Shown piece by piece: positions 45,064 through 54,076 of a DNA stretch of 64,000 bases. The notes under the pieces were generated by a model, which was not told where the DNA came from, made no database searches, and worked only from the letters and a program-made list of their open reading frames with translations. The translations under genes and the position numbers were made by a program. The DNA is from Desulfobacteraceae bacterium (GTDB lineage Bacteria; Desulfobacterota; Desulfobacteria; Desulfobacterales; Desulfosalsimonadaceae). Every line of letters starts with the position of its first letter. Positions within the stretch are counted from its first letter, which is position 1. The stretch is from contig JAABUA010000009.1 of assembly GCA_011389515.1 (NCBI GenBank), positions 1 to 64,000 on the forward strand. Direction: 5' to 3'.

Positions 45064-46254
45064 CTAACGGCGTAGTACTTTTTTCACCAGCAGAGAGCCG
45101 AACAATTCGAAACAGATCGTGGCACTTACCGCCGTTGCCACGATCACTTCGCCATCTTCAGGAAAATGCTCCGCAGCAAGCAACGCCATCCCCATGGCCA
45201 CACCCGCCTGGGGCGTCAGCGCAAGTCCGATATTGCGCGGCAGTTTTTCCCCTTTCTTCTGCAGAAACCAGGAGCCCATCCATCCTCCCAGATACCGGCC
45301 GGCAAGCCGAAACGACACGTAGCCTACAACCAGCCACCAAACAGTTTCCATTTGTGCCAGATTGATGCTCGCCCCCGAAAGCACAAAGAAAAAAACCAGA
45401 AAAGGCCATTCGATATGCTCAATTTCCCTGAAGGATCGGGTGTGGTGGAAAGACAGATTCGCAATGAGGGATCCGGCAACCATTGCCATCAGAAGCGCAG
45501 ATACATGAAGCAAATCGGCCAGGCCGGCCATTAGAAGAATAAGGGCAACGGCTTCCACCAGCGTCGGTTCCCCCTTTGACAAACGACCGGTCAGCCATGC
45601 GGCCGGGAATCCTATGACAGCGCCGATCGCTATGGCCCCGGCAAGTTCCCATATGGCAAGAATGAGAACAGCATTGTCTCCGGTATCGGCCGTTATCGAT
45701 TCCAGCATCACCATTGACAATCCGAAAAAAATGATACCCCATGCATCATCAATGGCCACCACCCCCTTAATGACCTGAGCCCTGAAACTGGTGTCCCCGA
45801 CCTCATGAACGACCTCGGTCACTGCTGCCGGGTCGGTCGCAACGGAAATGGCGGCAAGCGATATTGCGATGGTCAATGAATATCCCATGGCAGAAATGCC
45901 CGCCGCCACGATGGCAGCGCTTGCGGCAAGCACAAACAGAGAAAGTATTATTACGGCTCTGCCGGTTGAATACAGACGCTCCAGGGTCAGCTCACTCCCC
46001 AGCAGAAAAGCCACCATAACCAGGGCGATATTAATCAGGGGTGTACTCAGCTCGCCAAGGGGATGTCGCCCTGTTTCTCCCAACACCCACTGTTGAAAAA
46101 CGGCAATACAGACCCCCAGCAGCACCAGCAACGAAATGCGTGGTAGACTGGTTCGTCTGGAGACAACATCCATAAATATGCTTATCGACAGAATGGACCC
46201 CAGAAATATCAAGCTATATGTTCCTACATTCATTTCAATTATGGCTGAATTCAT
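45064..46254 (-). CDS. Cation:proton antiporter (CPA family Na+/H+ exchanger)
   Basis: A 396-residue membrane protein with about twelve helices. Motifs include SLAAISVATDPAAVTEVVHEVG, with Asp in the unwound-helix region, and GVVAIDDAWGIIFFG, where a tandem Asp-Asp pair marks the ion site of electrogenic CPA exchangers. The C-terminal half carries LTPQAGVAMGMALLAAEHFP. AGGA precedes the ATG at 46254; an earlier in-frame start at 46299 lacks a ribosome site. It probably exchanges Na+ or K+ for H+ across the inner membrane. Confidence 0.86.
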   Translation of the reverse strand: MNSAIIEMNVGTYSLIFLGSILSISIFMDVVSRRTSLPRISLLVLLGVCIAVFQQWVLGETGRHPLGELSTPLINIALVMVAFLLGSELTLERLYSTGRAVIILSLFVLAASAAIVAAGISAMGYSLTIAISLAAISVATDPAAVTEVVHEVGDTSFRAQVIKGVVAIDDAWGIIFFGLSMVMLESITADTGDNAVLILAIWELAGAIAIGAVIGFPAAWLTGRLSKGEPTLVEAVALILLMAGLADLLHVSALLMAMVAGSLIANLSFHHTRSFREIEHIEWPFLVFFFVLSGASINLAQMETVWWLVVGYVSFRLAGRYLGGWMGSWFLQKKGEKLPRNIGLALTPQAGVAMGMALLAAEHFPEDGEVIVATAVSATICFELFGSLLVKKVLRR

Positions 46255-46390
46255 GTTATTCCTGCAAACAGTTCTAAATGGGTACTTTTCATCTTTCATG
46301 CATTGGAACCTGTACTATCTTAATGTAACGCGTGCGATCCATTTTGCAAACAAAGCACCTGCCTGCGCAAAAAGGAGACCATAACCGAAT

Positions 46391-46419
46391 TTGACATCGG
46401 GCGACAAAAGACATACATT
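46391..46419 (+). promoter_or_regulatory. Sigma70-type promoter of the thioredoxin-reductase-like gene
   Basis: TTGACA (46391-46396), a 17-bp spacer and TACATT (46414-46419), 72 bp before the ATG, which is preceded by AAGGAGGCG. Confidence 0.5.
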
Positions 46420-46490
46420 TTGGTATCGATCGAAGGGCCATGTTCCCCTGCTTTGGGGTGTTTTTTCAAAAAACGTAAGGAGGCGCGGTT

Positions 46491-47402
46491 ATGACCGGAA
46501 AATTTTACGATGTGATCATTATGGGTGCAGGGCCGGCGGGACTGCAGGCAGCCATTCACGCGGCCCGCAGGAAGGCATCGGTCCTGGTGATCGGACAGAG
46601 CAAAAAAAGCAGCGCGTATAACGCCCACATCGAGAATTTCTGCTGCACCGCAACGCAGTCGGGTGCGGAAATGCTTGAAATCGGAATCGCCAAAGCCGAG
46701 GAGTCGGGGGCCGAATTTCTGGACACCGAGGTTATGGCGCTGAATGCCGATAACGGTCATTACACCGTTGAAACAGCCCGCGGGGAGGCGCTCAAGGCAT
46801 ATGCCCTGATTTTCGCAATGGGAATCTCGCGCAACAAGTTGAACCTTGCCGGTGAAAAGGATCTCGTTGGAAGGGGTGTAAGCTATTGCGTGGACTGCGA
46901 CGGCCCGCTGTTCAAAAAAGAACCGGTAGCGGTTGTCGGATGCGGCAGCGCTGCGGCCGGTGCGGCCCTGACCATGCTTTTTTATGCCAACGAGGTCCAC
47001 CTTGTCTGCGAAAAGCTGGATATGGATTCCTTTCTTGCCGAAAAAATCCGCGAAAGCGGTGTGGTGGTTCACGAAGGAAGGAAGATCACCCAAATAAAAG
47101 GGGATGATGCGGTATCCGGTCTCGTGCTCGACGACGGGGAAGAACTTGCCGTAACCGGCGTTTTCATCGAACTGGGTGCAAAAGGGGCAATTGATTTTGC
47201 CGCCCGGCTTGGCATTCTTTTAGACGACACCATGAAATACATCGCCGTCAATAAAAAACAGGAAACCAACCTGACCGGGATTTATGCCGCAGGGGATATT
47301 TGCGGCCCGCCCTGGCAGGTGGCAAAATCCGTTGGCGAGGGCTGCGTTGCCGGCATTGAAGCCGCTGCTTATGCGATCAAACGAAAACAGGAAGGCAGGT
47401 AG
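46491..47402 (+). CDS. Thioredoxin reductase-like flavoprotein, atypical NADPH site
   Basis: A 303-residue two-domain flavoprotein. The FAD motif is IIMGAGPAGLQAAIHAARR (9-27). The redox Cys pair is YCVDCDGPL (C133, C136). The second FAD motif is TGIYAAGDICGPPWQVAKSVGEG. The NADPH-domain motif is aberrant: VVGCGSAAAGAAL replaces GGGxSAxEEA, and VHLVCEKLDMD replaces the VxLIHRRxxFRA stretch whose arginines hold the 2'-phosphate. A ferredoxin or different reductant is therefore possible, as in ferredoxin-linked flavin thioredoxin reductases. It is preceded by AAGGAGGCGCGG, and a palindromic element begins immediately after the stop. Confidence 0.82.
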   Translation: MTGKFYDVIIMGAGPAGLQAAIHAARRKASVLVIGQSKKSSAYNAHIENFCCTATQSGAEMLEIGIAKAEESGAEFLDTEVMALNADNGHYTVETARGEALKAYALIFAMGISRNKLNLAGEKDLVGRGVSYCVDCDGPLFKKEPVAVVGCGSAAAGAALTMLFYANEVHLVCEKLDMDSFLAEKIRESGVVVHEGRKITQIKGDDAVSGLVLDDGEELAVTGVFIELGAKGAIDFAARLGILLDDTMKYIAVNKKQETNLTGIYAAGDICGPPWQVAKSVGEGCVAGIEAAAYAIKRKQEGR

Positions 47403-47553
47403 GATGGCACCGTAAAAAGTCCAATATCTGCGTTACGCGCAATTTCTCAGAATTTTACGTACGGCTAAGTACGCTGCATTCTTCGAAATCGCGCAAGCCT
47501 TGATCTTGAACTTATTACGGCGCCATCTGAAATCAGACTTTTTACGAGTTTAT
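47403..47553 (-). repeat. Palindromic element A, copy 4
   Basis: Nearly the exact reverse complement of copy 3. It begins GATGGCACCGTAAAAAGTCC directly after the TAG of the flavoprotein gene and ends with TCAGACTTTTTACGAGTTTA. It shares 47403-47729 (no gene) with element C copy 2. Confidence 0.8.
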
Positions 47554-47585
47554 CAGGTAGGCGAATCACAGAAATTCAGGAATAA

Positions 47586-47692
47586 ATAGAACCCATCTCA
47601 ACATTCGGATTTCGGTTCAAGATCGCGGCGGCGTCTTGTTTCAAACCGCAGACATACTCGAGTATTTCGAGGATTTGAAATAAGACGCCAAC
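47586..47692 (+). repeat. Repeat element C, copy 2 (fullest copy)
   Basis: It starts TAGAACCCATCTCAACATTC. It contains a 16-bp-arm hairpin, GGCGTCTTGTTTCAAA against TTTGAAATAAGACGCC, with ACTCGAGT in the loop. Copy 3 at 56034 has the first part and copy 1 at 12361 the core. Confidence 0.75.
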
Positions 47693-47729
47693 AAAGATAT
47701 TGGGCCGAAAGATAATTTTGAGAAGGGTT

Positions 47730-48911
47730 CTACCTGTTTTCTTCCGGTCGCGGCATAATCCGCACAAGCGGCGCATTGGAATCATCCACCAGCAAATAAA
47801 GAAAACCGTCCGCGGGATTTACCCGTACATCCCGGATTCGCCATCTCCGGTTTTCAAGGAGGCGCTCCGCCATAACGATTTCCCGACCGTTTACCTTGAA
47901 TCGGACAAGGTGTTTCTCCCGCAGGCCGCCCACAAAAAGATCCCCCTGCCATTGCTCAAATGCATCCCCCTGGTAAAAAGCAATGCCGGCGGGCGGAAAA
48001 CCCCTGTCCTCCCAGAAGTAAACCGGATCCACGGTTGCATCTTCTTCCGGTGGAAGAACGCCGATGCGCCTTCCCGTGGTATATTCACGGCCATATGTGG
48101 CAATGGGCCACCCGAAATTCGCTCCTTTGACCAGAATATTGATTTCGTCCCCCCTGGATTCCCCGTGCTCGCTCTGCCAGATATCCCCTGTTTCCGGATG
48201 CCGGGCCATGCCCTGAGAATTGCGGTGACCATAGCTGAAAATCGCTGGATGCACGTCCTCCATGCCTATAAAAGGGTTGTCCTGCGGGATTGAGCCGTCA
48301 TCGTTGATTCTAAGGGTCTTTCCGTGAAGACTGGCGAGATCCTGCGCGGAATGCCGGTTTCTGCGGTCGCCGGAAGTGATGTAAAGCCGGTGATCATCGT
48401 CAAAAACCAGTCGTGAACCAAAGTGAGCACTGGACCGCGTGAAAGGTTCCGCGACAAGCAGCAATTCCATGTCCGTCAGAACAACCCCGTCTGCATCGAG
48501 ACGGGCGCGGGACACGTGGGTGGCATATCGGGAACGGTTGTCCTCCGATGCGGAATAACTCAGGTATATCAAACGATTGGTTTCAAATTCCGGATGAAGG
48601 GCCACATCAAGAAGCCCGCCCTGACCGGTGACGGCAATTTCCGGCAGCCCCGCAATTTCCTTTCGCTCCCGCATGTCGATATCAACAAGATTCAGGCGGC
48701 CGGGCCGTTCGGTCACGAGGGCCAGATTCCCTTTGCCGGGAAGGAAAACGATCCCCCAGGGATGATCCAGACCAGTAATGATTGTATCGACAGCGTATGG
48801 TATTTTTTCATCGACCGGCCGGTGCCCGAAACCCTCGCATCCGGTTGCCATAAAGAAAACAAAACAGCAGAGAAGAACGCCGGCCATCATGTTTCTGGAA
48901 AAGAAAGCCAT
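47730..48911 (-). CDS. PQQ-dependent sugar dehydrogenase (YliI/sorbosone-dehydrogenase-like) lipoprotein
   Basis: A 393-residue six-bladed propeller protein with a lipoprotein signal (lipobox ATGC25). Motifs are GLDHPWGIVFLP, GQGGLLDVALHPEFETNRLIY, HFGSRLVFDDDHRLYITSGD (catalytic-His and Ca/PQQ region), YSYGHRNSQGMA and SEHGESRGDEINIL. Relatives oxidise aldose sugars at a periplasmic PQQ cofactor. No PQQ biosynthesis gene is in view, so the cofactor may be acquired or the protein may use another substrate. On the minus strand, it begins just above the CopB-like gene in transcription order. Confidence 0.85.
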   Translation of the reverse strand: MAFFSRNMMAGVLLCCFVFFMATGCEGFGHRPVDEKIPYAVDTIITGLDHPWGIVFLPGKGNLALVTERPGRLNLVDIDMRERKEIAGLPEIAVTGQGGLLDVALHPEFETNRLIYLSYSASEDNRSRYATHVSRARLDADGVVLTDMELLLVAEPFTRSSAHFGSRLVFDDDHRLYITSGDRRNRHSAQDLASLHGKTLRINDDGSIPQDNPFIGMEDVHPAIFSYGHRNSQGMARHPETGDIWQSEHGESRGDEINILVKGANFGWPIATYGREYTTGRRIGVLPPEEDATVDPVYFWEDRGFPPAGIAFYQGDAFEQWQGDLFVGGLREKHLVRFKVNGREIVMAERLLENRRWRIRDVRVNPADGFLYLLVDDSNAPLVRIMPRPEENR

Positions 48912-48970
48912 GAAAACCTCCCTTTCAAATAGCCCTGAAATTGTTTTCCGAAGCCATCTCGTGCATAGGC

Positions 48971-51076
48971 CTATAGCTCAAGACGCCGCAACAATTGCGC
49001 GTTTATCGCAACAATTACAGTGGAAGCGGACATCAGTATCGCACCCGCGGCAGGAGCCAAAAGAAATCCCGCCCATGCAAGAACACCTGCGGCAAGAGGT
49101 ATGGCAATGATATTATATCCTGCAGCCCACCATAGATTTTGAACCATTTTCCGGTACGTTGCACGGCTCAGCACCACTATTCTGGAAACATCGCGCGGGT
49201 CGCTTCGAACCAGCACAACGTCACCTGCCTCCACCGCCACATCGGTTCCCGCACCAATGGCGATGCCGATATCGGCGGTCACCAGCGCCGGTGCATCATT
49301 TACACCGTCTCCGACCATTGCGACACGCGTGTTGCCGTGCTGCAATTCCTTGATCTTGTCTGCCTTGTCTTCCGGCAGAACTTCGGCAAAAACAGTGTCA
49401 ATGCCGAGTTCTTTTGCGACGCTGTCGGCAACCGCCTTGGAATCTCCCGTAAGCATCGCCACCTTCAGGCCCTGCTCGTGAAGCCGCTTTATTGCTTCTG
49501 CAGATTCAGGACGCACGGCATCCGCAATGGCAAATACCGCCAGTACGCGATTGTCCTCTATCAGATAGACGGCTGCTTGACCATTTTCGGAGAAACGTTC
49601 GGCTGCATTGGCGATATCCTCCGACGGTTTCACCTCAAGTTTTCGCAGCAATGCCGGCCCGCCGACCTTGAGGCTTCGCCCCTCAACCGTTGCTTCCACT
49701 CCCTTTCCAGGAATGGCGTTAAAATCTTCCGCACCTTTTACCTCGATGTCCTTTTCCCGTGCGCTTTCGGTCAGTGCCCGGCCGATGGGATGCTCTGAAT
49801 CGTATTCAACGGATGCAGCCAAGCGGATGGATTCGTTTTCATCCATGTCATCCGCCATAACGGAATCCACCACCCGGTGCTCCCCCAAGGTCAGCGTGCC
49901 GGTCTTGTCGAAAACAATAACTTCAAGATTTCTCGCCTCTTCGAGCCCCCGGCGGTCGCGCACAAGAAGTCCGTTGCGCGCCCCTATTGTCGTGGATATG
50001 GCAATGACCAGCGGGATAGCAAGTCCTAATGCATGCGGGCATGCAATGACAAGTACCGTCACCAACCGCGAAATGGTAAAATCGAGCGTGGCGCCGAATG
50101 CAAGCCATGCGACAAATGTCAATCCGCCTGCCCCGATCGCAACCAGCGTGAGAAAAAATGCCGCCCGGTCAGCAAGCGCCTGGGACGCTGAGCGCGATCC
50201 CTGGGCCTCTTCAACCAGACGCATGATGCCGGCCAGTGCTGTCTTATCGCCGGTGCCGGACACCTCCACCCGCAGAGAACCGTCTCCATTGGCGGTACCG
50301 GCAATCACATTGTCTCCCGCGGTTTTATCAACCGGCTTGGATTCCCCGGTAATCATCGATTCATTGACCGCGCTTTTGCCCTCCTTGACCACACCGTCAA
50401 CAGGAATGCTCCCGCCGGGTCGGATCAGAACAATATCCCCTTCCTGAAGCTGATCAACCGGCACCTCTTCGGTACGGTCACCGTCGAGCAGACGCTCCGC
50501 GGTATCCGGAAGAAGTTTGGCCAACTCCTTCAGCGCTCCCTGGGCCTGAAAAATGGATCGCATCTCGATCCAGTGGCCGAGCAGCATGATGGTCACAAGG
50601 CTTGCCAGCTCCCACCAGAGGGCATGTCCGTCATACCCCAGCGTTACCGCACCACTGTAAATAAATGCAACGCTTATGGCCAGGGCGATAAGCGTCATCA
50701 TTCCCGGCTTCCGGTCGGAGAGTTCGTGGTATGCCCCTTTCAGAAAAACCCATCCGCCGTATAAAAAAACAAGCGTGCCGAAAAGGGCCGGAATCATGGA
50801 TGATCCCGGAAACACAGGGGCCTTGTATCCAAACCATTCCTGCAGCATCGGCTCCCATATCAGCGCGGGTATCGAGAGCGCCAGGCAAACCCAGAAACGG
50901 GTACGAAACATTTCCACGCTATGGCCTTCATGCTTATCATGGCCGCTGTGTTTTTCATGATCACCGTGACCGGCGTGACCGCTTTTTTCCTTTTCTGTCC
51001 CGCCGGAACGATCGCCATGCTCCTTCGTGTCGTGATCAGCGGAATTCTTTTGATCTTTCGAGTTAGATGAATGCAT
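48971..51076 (-). CDS. copB: Copper-type P1B-ATPase (CopB-like, CPH motif) with His-rich N-terminus
   Basis: A 701-residue heavy-metal exporter. The first 55 residues are loaded with His (HAGHGDHEKHSGHDKHEGH) as a metal buffer; no CxxC heavy-metal domain is present. The transmembrane metal site is VIACPHALGL (CPH, 346-348), the CopB class. The phosphorylation site is DKTGT with D390, the actuator loop is TGES, and the C-terminal ATP region has GDGVNDAPAL. CopB-type pumps export Cu(I)/Ag(I) or Cu(II). GGAGGCGT precedes the ATG. Only 38 bp separate it from the korB stop on the same strand, so read-through from the kor operon is possible. Confidence 0.9.
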   Translation of the reverse strand: MHSSNSKDQKNSADHDTKEHGDRSGGTEKEKSGHAGHGDHEKHSGHDKHEGHSVEMFRTRFWVCLALSIPALIWEPMLQEWFGYKAPVFPGSSMIPALFGTLVFLYGGWVFLKGAYHELSDRKPGMMTLIALAISVAFIYSGAVTLGYDGHALWWELASLVTIMLLGHWIEMRSIFQAQGALKELAKLLPDTAERLLDGDRTEEVPVDQLQEGDIVLIRPGGSIPVDGVVKEGKSAVNESMITGESKPVDKTAGDNVIAGTANGDGSLRVEVSGTGDKTALAGIMRLVEEAQGSRSASQALADRAAFFLTLVAIGAGGLTFVAWLAFGATLDFTISRLVTVLVIACPHALGLAIPLVIAISTTIGARNGLLVRDRRGLEEARNLEVIVFDKTGTLTLGEHRVVDSVMADDMDENESIRLAASVEYDSEHPIGRALTESAREKDIEVKGAEDFNAIPGKGVEATVEGRSLKVGGPALLRKLEVKPSEDIANAAERFSENGQAAVYLIEDNRVLAVFAIADAVRPESAEAIKRLHEQGLKVAMLTGDSKAVADSVAKELGIDTVFAEVLPEDKADKIKELQHGNTRVAMVGDGVNDAPALVTADIGIAIGAGTDVAVEAGDVVLVRSDPRDVSRIVVLSRATYRKMVQNLWWAAGYNIIAIPLAAGVLAWAGFLLAPAAGAILMSASTVIVAINAQLLRRLEL

Positions 51077-51114
51077 ACGCCTCCAGGTTCGTTTTTCTCC
51101 AGAAAAAAACCGAT

Positions 51115-51969
51115 CTAAAGGTCATCCAGAACCGCCTGTACGGCGGCCGGATCAAAAGATCGATGAAAAAGCGGACCATGTTCCAGCGTCTTGATCCGCT
51201 TTGTAAAGGGGATTGTCTGCTTTTGATAGATCAGGCCGATCGGGATGCGATCCTCCCCTTGCAGTGACAGATCCATTGCCCCGTGCCAGTCATCAGCACG
51301 GTGCTTCGTTTCGTCCAGCAGATAGACCCGCTCATTATAGTATTCGTATGTGTTGACGGGATTGTAGGAAACACAGACCTGCAGGATATCGATCATACTG
51401 AACCCCGGATATGCAATCGCTTTTTGAATCAGGCGGCTCAAATGATCCGTTTCACCGCAGTATCCCCTCGCGATAAACCCAACCCCCTGGGACAATGCCA
51501 AAGGAATCGGTTTCAATGGGTCGCTCAGCGCACCGAAAGGCTGGGCCTTGGTTGAAAATCCGTACTCAGCCGTCGGCGATGCCTGCCCCTTGGTCAACCC
51601 ATACACACGATTGTCGTGGATCAACAGGGTGACATCGATATTCCGGCGCATGGCTGCCAGCAGATGGTTTCCCCCTTCACCGTAGCAGTCACCGTCTCCC
51701 ATATGAACCAGGATGGGAAGATCATGGTTGGCAAGACGAGCACCCGTGGCCACCGGCAGGGCGCGGCCATGAAGCCCGTGAAAGAAATTGCAATTCAGAA
51801 AGTGGGGTGTTTTGGCAGCCTGACCGATACCGGATATGAGCAATACTTTTTCCGGCGGGATATCCATGTGGGCAAGTGCGCTTTTTACGGCATTCAACAC
51901 ACCGAAATTGCCGCATCCCGGGCACCACTTGTTTTCAAAGTCATTGTGATACAGCGATACATCCGTCAT
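51115..51969 (-). CDS. korB: 2-oxoacid:ferredoxin oxidoreductase beta subunit
   Basis: A 284-residue TPP-binding subunit. The N-terminus has KWCPGCGNFGVL (Cys ligands of the 4Fe-4S cluster) and the TPP/Mg motif HMGDGDCYGEGGNHLLAAMRR. VYGLTKGQASPT follows, and the third cluster Cys is in CVSYNPVNTYEYY. Its ATG overlaps the korA stop by four bases. It would oxidise 2-oxoglutarate (or another 2-oxoacid) with CoA and reduce ferredoxin. Substrate choice between 2-oxoglutarate and branched or other 2-oxoacids cannot be read from these motifs with certainty. Confidence 0.9.
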   Translation of the reverse strand: MTDVSLYHNDFENKWCPGCGNFGVLNAVKSALAHMDIPPEKVLLISGIGQAAKTPHFLNCNFFHGLHGRALPVATGARLANHDLPILVHMGDGDCYGEGGNHLLAAMRRNIDVTLLIHDNRVYGLTKGQASPTAEYGFSTKAQPFGALSDPLKPIPLALSQGVGFIARGYCGETDHLSRLIQKAIAYPGFSMIDILQVCVSYNPVNTYEYYNERVYLLDETKHRADDWHGAMDLSLQGEDRIPIGLIYQKQTIPFTKRIKTLEHGPLFHRSFDPAAVQAVLDDL

Positions 51970-53684
51970 TGGCCACCCTCCATATACTGCTTTGTCCGGG
52001 CAACGACATGGCCAGGCTTCATGGGCCGGCCATCGTATTGAACAATTGCCCCATCGGCCTGCAATCCGGTATGCCGCCGGATCAATCCACCCAGTTGCGA
52101 CGATGCATTGAGTTCAACGGTAAGAAAACCCTCGCATCCGGAAAGTGCGTCCATTGCCGGGGCCGTTGGAAAAGGCCAGATATCGGAAAAAAAGACCGCT
52201 CCGACATCGTGCTTTTCCTTTCTCAGTCGGTTGACCGCCTCCCGGACCACGCCGTCGGTGGAACCCCATGTCACCAGCAGCAAACGGCTGTCACCGAACA
52301 GGATATCCGGACCGTTCATTTCTTCGGCCATTTTCAGCATTTTTTTGTGCCGTTTGTCTACCTGGCCGTTTCTGTCGGCAATCGTCTCGCTCAGGTGACC
52401 CTCCTCGGTATGATCGTTTCCCGTCACCATGACACGCGCCCTGCCCGCTCCCGGAACCGCCCTGGGAGAAACGCCCGACTCGCTATATGCAAAACGCTTA
52501 TACGATGAAGGATCAGGCATATCCGCATCGGATACCAGAAACCGTTCGATCTTTTCCGGGACGCTCCATTTTTCGCGGGTGATGGAGAGGGAATCGTTAA
52601 AATACTGGTCAACAAGGACAATAACCGGCACCTGGTATTTTTCGGCCAAGTGAAAGCTGCGGATCATGGTTTCAAAGGCTTCGTCGAGGGTGCGGGGGGC
52701 GAATACAAAGCGTGGAAACTCATCCTGCGCCGCATGAATGACAAAAAACAGGTCGCCCTGCGCCGTACGTGTGGGCAGTCCCGTGGCCGGACCCGGGCGC
52801 TGGGCATTGATCACGACAACAGGCGTTTCCGTTATGCCGGCAAGGCCGAGCCCCTCGACCATGAGGGAAAATCCACCCCCGGAGGTTGCGGTCATGGCGC
52901 GGACACCCCCAAATGAAGCGCCGATCGCCATGTTAATGGCGGCGATCTCGTCTTCGGCTTGTTCCACGACCAGTGGGAAACGGTCCATGAAACCCGCCAG
53001 ATAAACCAGGATCTCCGTGGCAGGAGACATGGGATAAAAGCTGGCGACCCGGCAATCGGCTGCCAGTGCGCCAAGCGCCAGGGCCCTGGCACCGGAGAGC
53101 ATTTTACCCGCAGGTTTTCGGTCGGGCCACTTAAAATGCCAGTCAAAGTCGGTATTTGCTACCGCATCCCTGCCCATTTGAATGGCTTTCAGATTGTTTT
53201 CGAGCACGGACTTTGATTTTCCGCCGAAATGCGATTCAATGACCTTGACCACCAGTTCCGCAGGAGCACCGAGCATTTCAAGGGCGGCACCTGCAGCCAC
53301 GGTATTGGTCATAATCTTTCCACCGGCCTTTTCTGCCAGGTTTGTAAATTTGACATCCACGACATGTAAGGCTTCATCGCTGCCGCCGGCGCCGTCTTCC
53401 TCCATCAGTATACGGCCGCCCTCTGCGAGTTCGCCGGCATGGATATCAAAGGTTTCCCTGTTTAAGGCCACCAGCAGGTGGATTTTATCATCCGCGGCAA
53501 CAACAGGTTCGTCGCTGATACGGAGCTGCATGAAGCTGTGCCCGCCGCGAATGCGTGATTCAAAATCATTGATGACCATGAGATACAGTCCGGCCCGGTG
53601 GCAGACACTGGCCAGCAGATCCCCTACCGTCTGTATCCCCTGGCCTGCGGCCCCCCCGATGGTAACGGTTACGTCGATGTCCAT
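51966..53684 (-). CDS. korA: 2-oxoacid:ferredoxin oxidoreductase gamma-alpha fusion subunit
   Basis: A 572-residue fusion. The gamma domain (1-190) starts with TVTIGGAAGQGIQTVGDLLA and INDFESRIRGGHSFMQLRIS. The alpha domain (about 205-560) has YPMSPATEILVYLA, EQAEDEIAAINMAIGASFGG and QRPGPATGLPTRTAQGDL. This gamma-alpha plus beta arrangement is the KorAB-type enzyme. The ATG at 53684 is the start (GAGGTTGGAA upstream); a GTG/TTG-type extension to 53744 would run into the preceding gene. It lies in the order rubrerythrin, acyl-CoA dehydrogenase, 102-residue protein, korA, korB. Confidence 0.91.
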   Translation of the reverse strand: MDIDVTVTIGGAAGQGIQTVGDLLASVCHRAGLYLMVINDFESRIRGGHSFMQLRISDEPVVAADDKIHLLVALNRETFDIHAGELAEGGRILMEEDGAGGSDEALHVVDVKFTNLAEKAGGKIMTNTVAAGAALEMLGAPAELVVKVIESHFGGKSKSVLENNLKAIQMGRDAVANTDFDWHFKWPDRKPAGKMLSGARALALGALAADCRVASFYPMSPATEILVYLAGFMDRFPLVVEQAEDEIAAINMAIGASFGGVRAMTATSGGGFSLMVEGLGLAGITETPVVVINAQRPGPATGLPTRTAQGDLFFVIHAAQDEFPRFVFAPRTLDEAFETMIRSFHLAEKYQVPVIVLVDQYFNDSLSITREKWSVPEKIERFLVSDADMPDPSSYKRFAYSESGVSPRAVPGAGRARVMVTGNDHTEEGHLSETIADRNGQVDKRHKKMLKMAEEMNGPDILFGDSRLLLVTWGSTDGVVREAVNRLRKEKHDVGAVFFSDIWPFPTAPAMDALSGCEGFLTVELNASSQLGGLIRRHTGLQADGAIVQYDGRPMKPGHVVARTKQYMEGGQ

Positions 53685-53734
53685 TTCCAACCTCAATATT
53701 GAATTGCGATCATCCGGCCGGTTGCTGCATGCCG

Positions 53735-54043
53735 TTACAGCCATGCCGTTGTGTCGGGCACCGCAACCCCGAGTCGGTCGGCATTTTTGCTCAATGTTTC
53801 AGACAACCGGGCCATGCTTTCGTCGATGTTCTTTTTATTGGGAGACCAGTCTGCCGGGCATTGATTCTTCAACTCATCCAGGCCTGTTTCGATGTTGTCG
53901 ACCAGTGACATGAGCTGTTTTGCTGCTTCCGTATGGGCCGGATCCGGCATTTTTTCCGCCTTGGCAATCACGTCATACAGCCCTGCCTTTAATCCGATCA
54001 TCCGCTTATATGTCTCTTCACAGTAGTCTTTCACATCCGTCAT
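53735..54043 (-). CDS. Hypothetical helical protein, 102 aa
   Basis: Family not recognised. The protein is acidic-to-neutral and predicted helical throughout, with KDYCEETYKRMIGLKAGLYDV and MSLVDNIETGLDELKNQC, and resembles a small adapter or four-helix bundle. Two Cys (C8, C62) are not in a metal pattern. The ATG is preceded by GGAGGAAAATAC. It lies between the acyl-CoA dehydrogenase gene (34 bp) and korA (about 50 bp) in the same orientation, so it is probably a component of that operon. Confidence 0.7.
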   Translation of the reverse strand: MTDVKDYCEETYKRMIGLKAGLYDVIAKAEKMPDPAHTEAAKQLMSLVDNIETGLDELKNQCPADWSPNKKNIDESMARLSETLSKNADRLGVAVPDTTAWL

Positions 54044-54076
54044 TGTATTTTCCTCCGTGTCATTTGTGCCAGCAGG

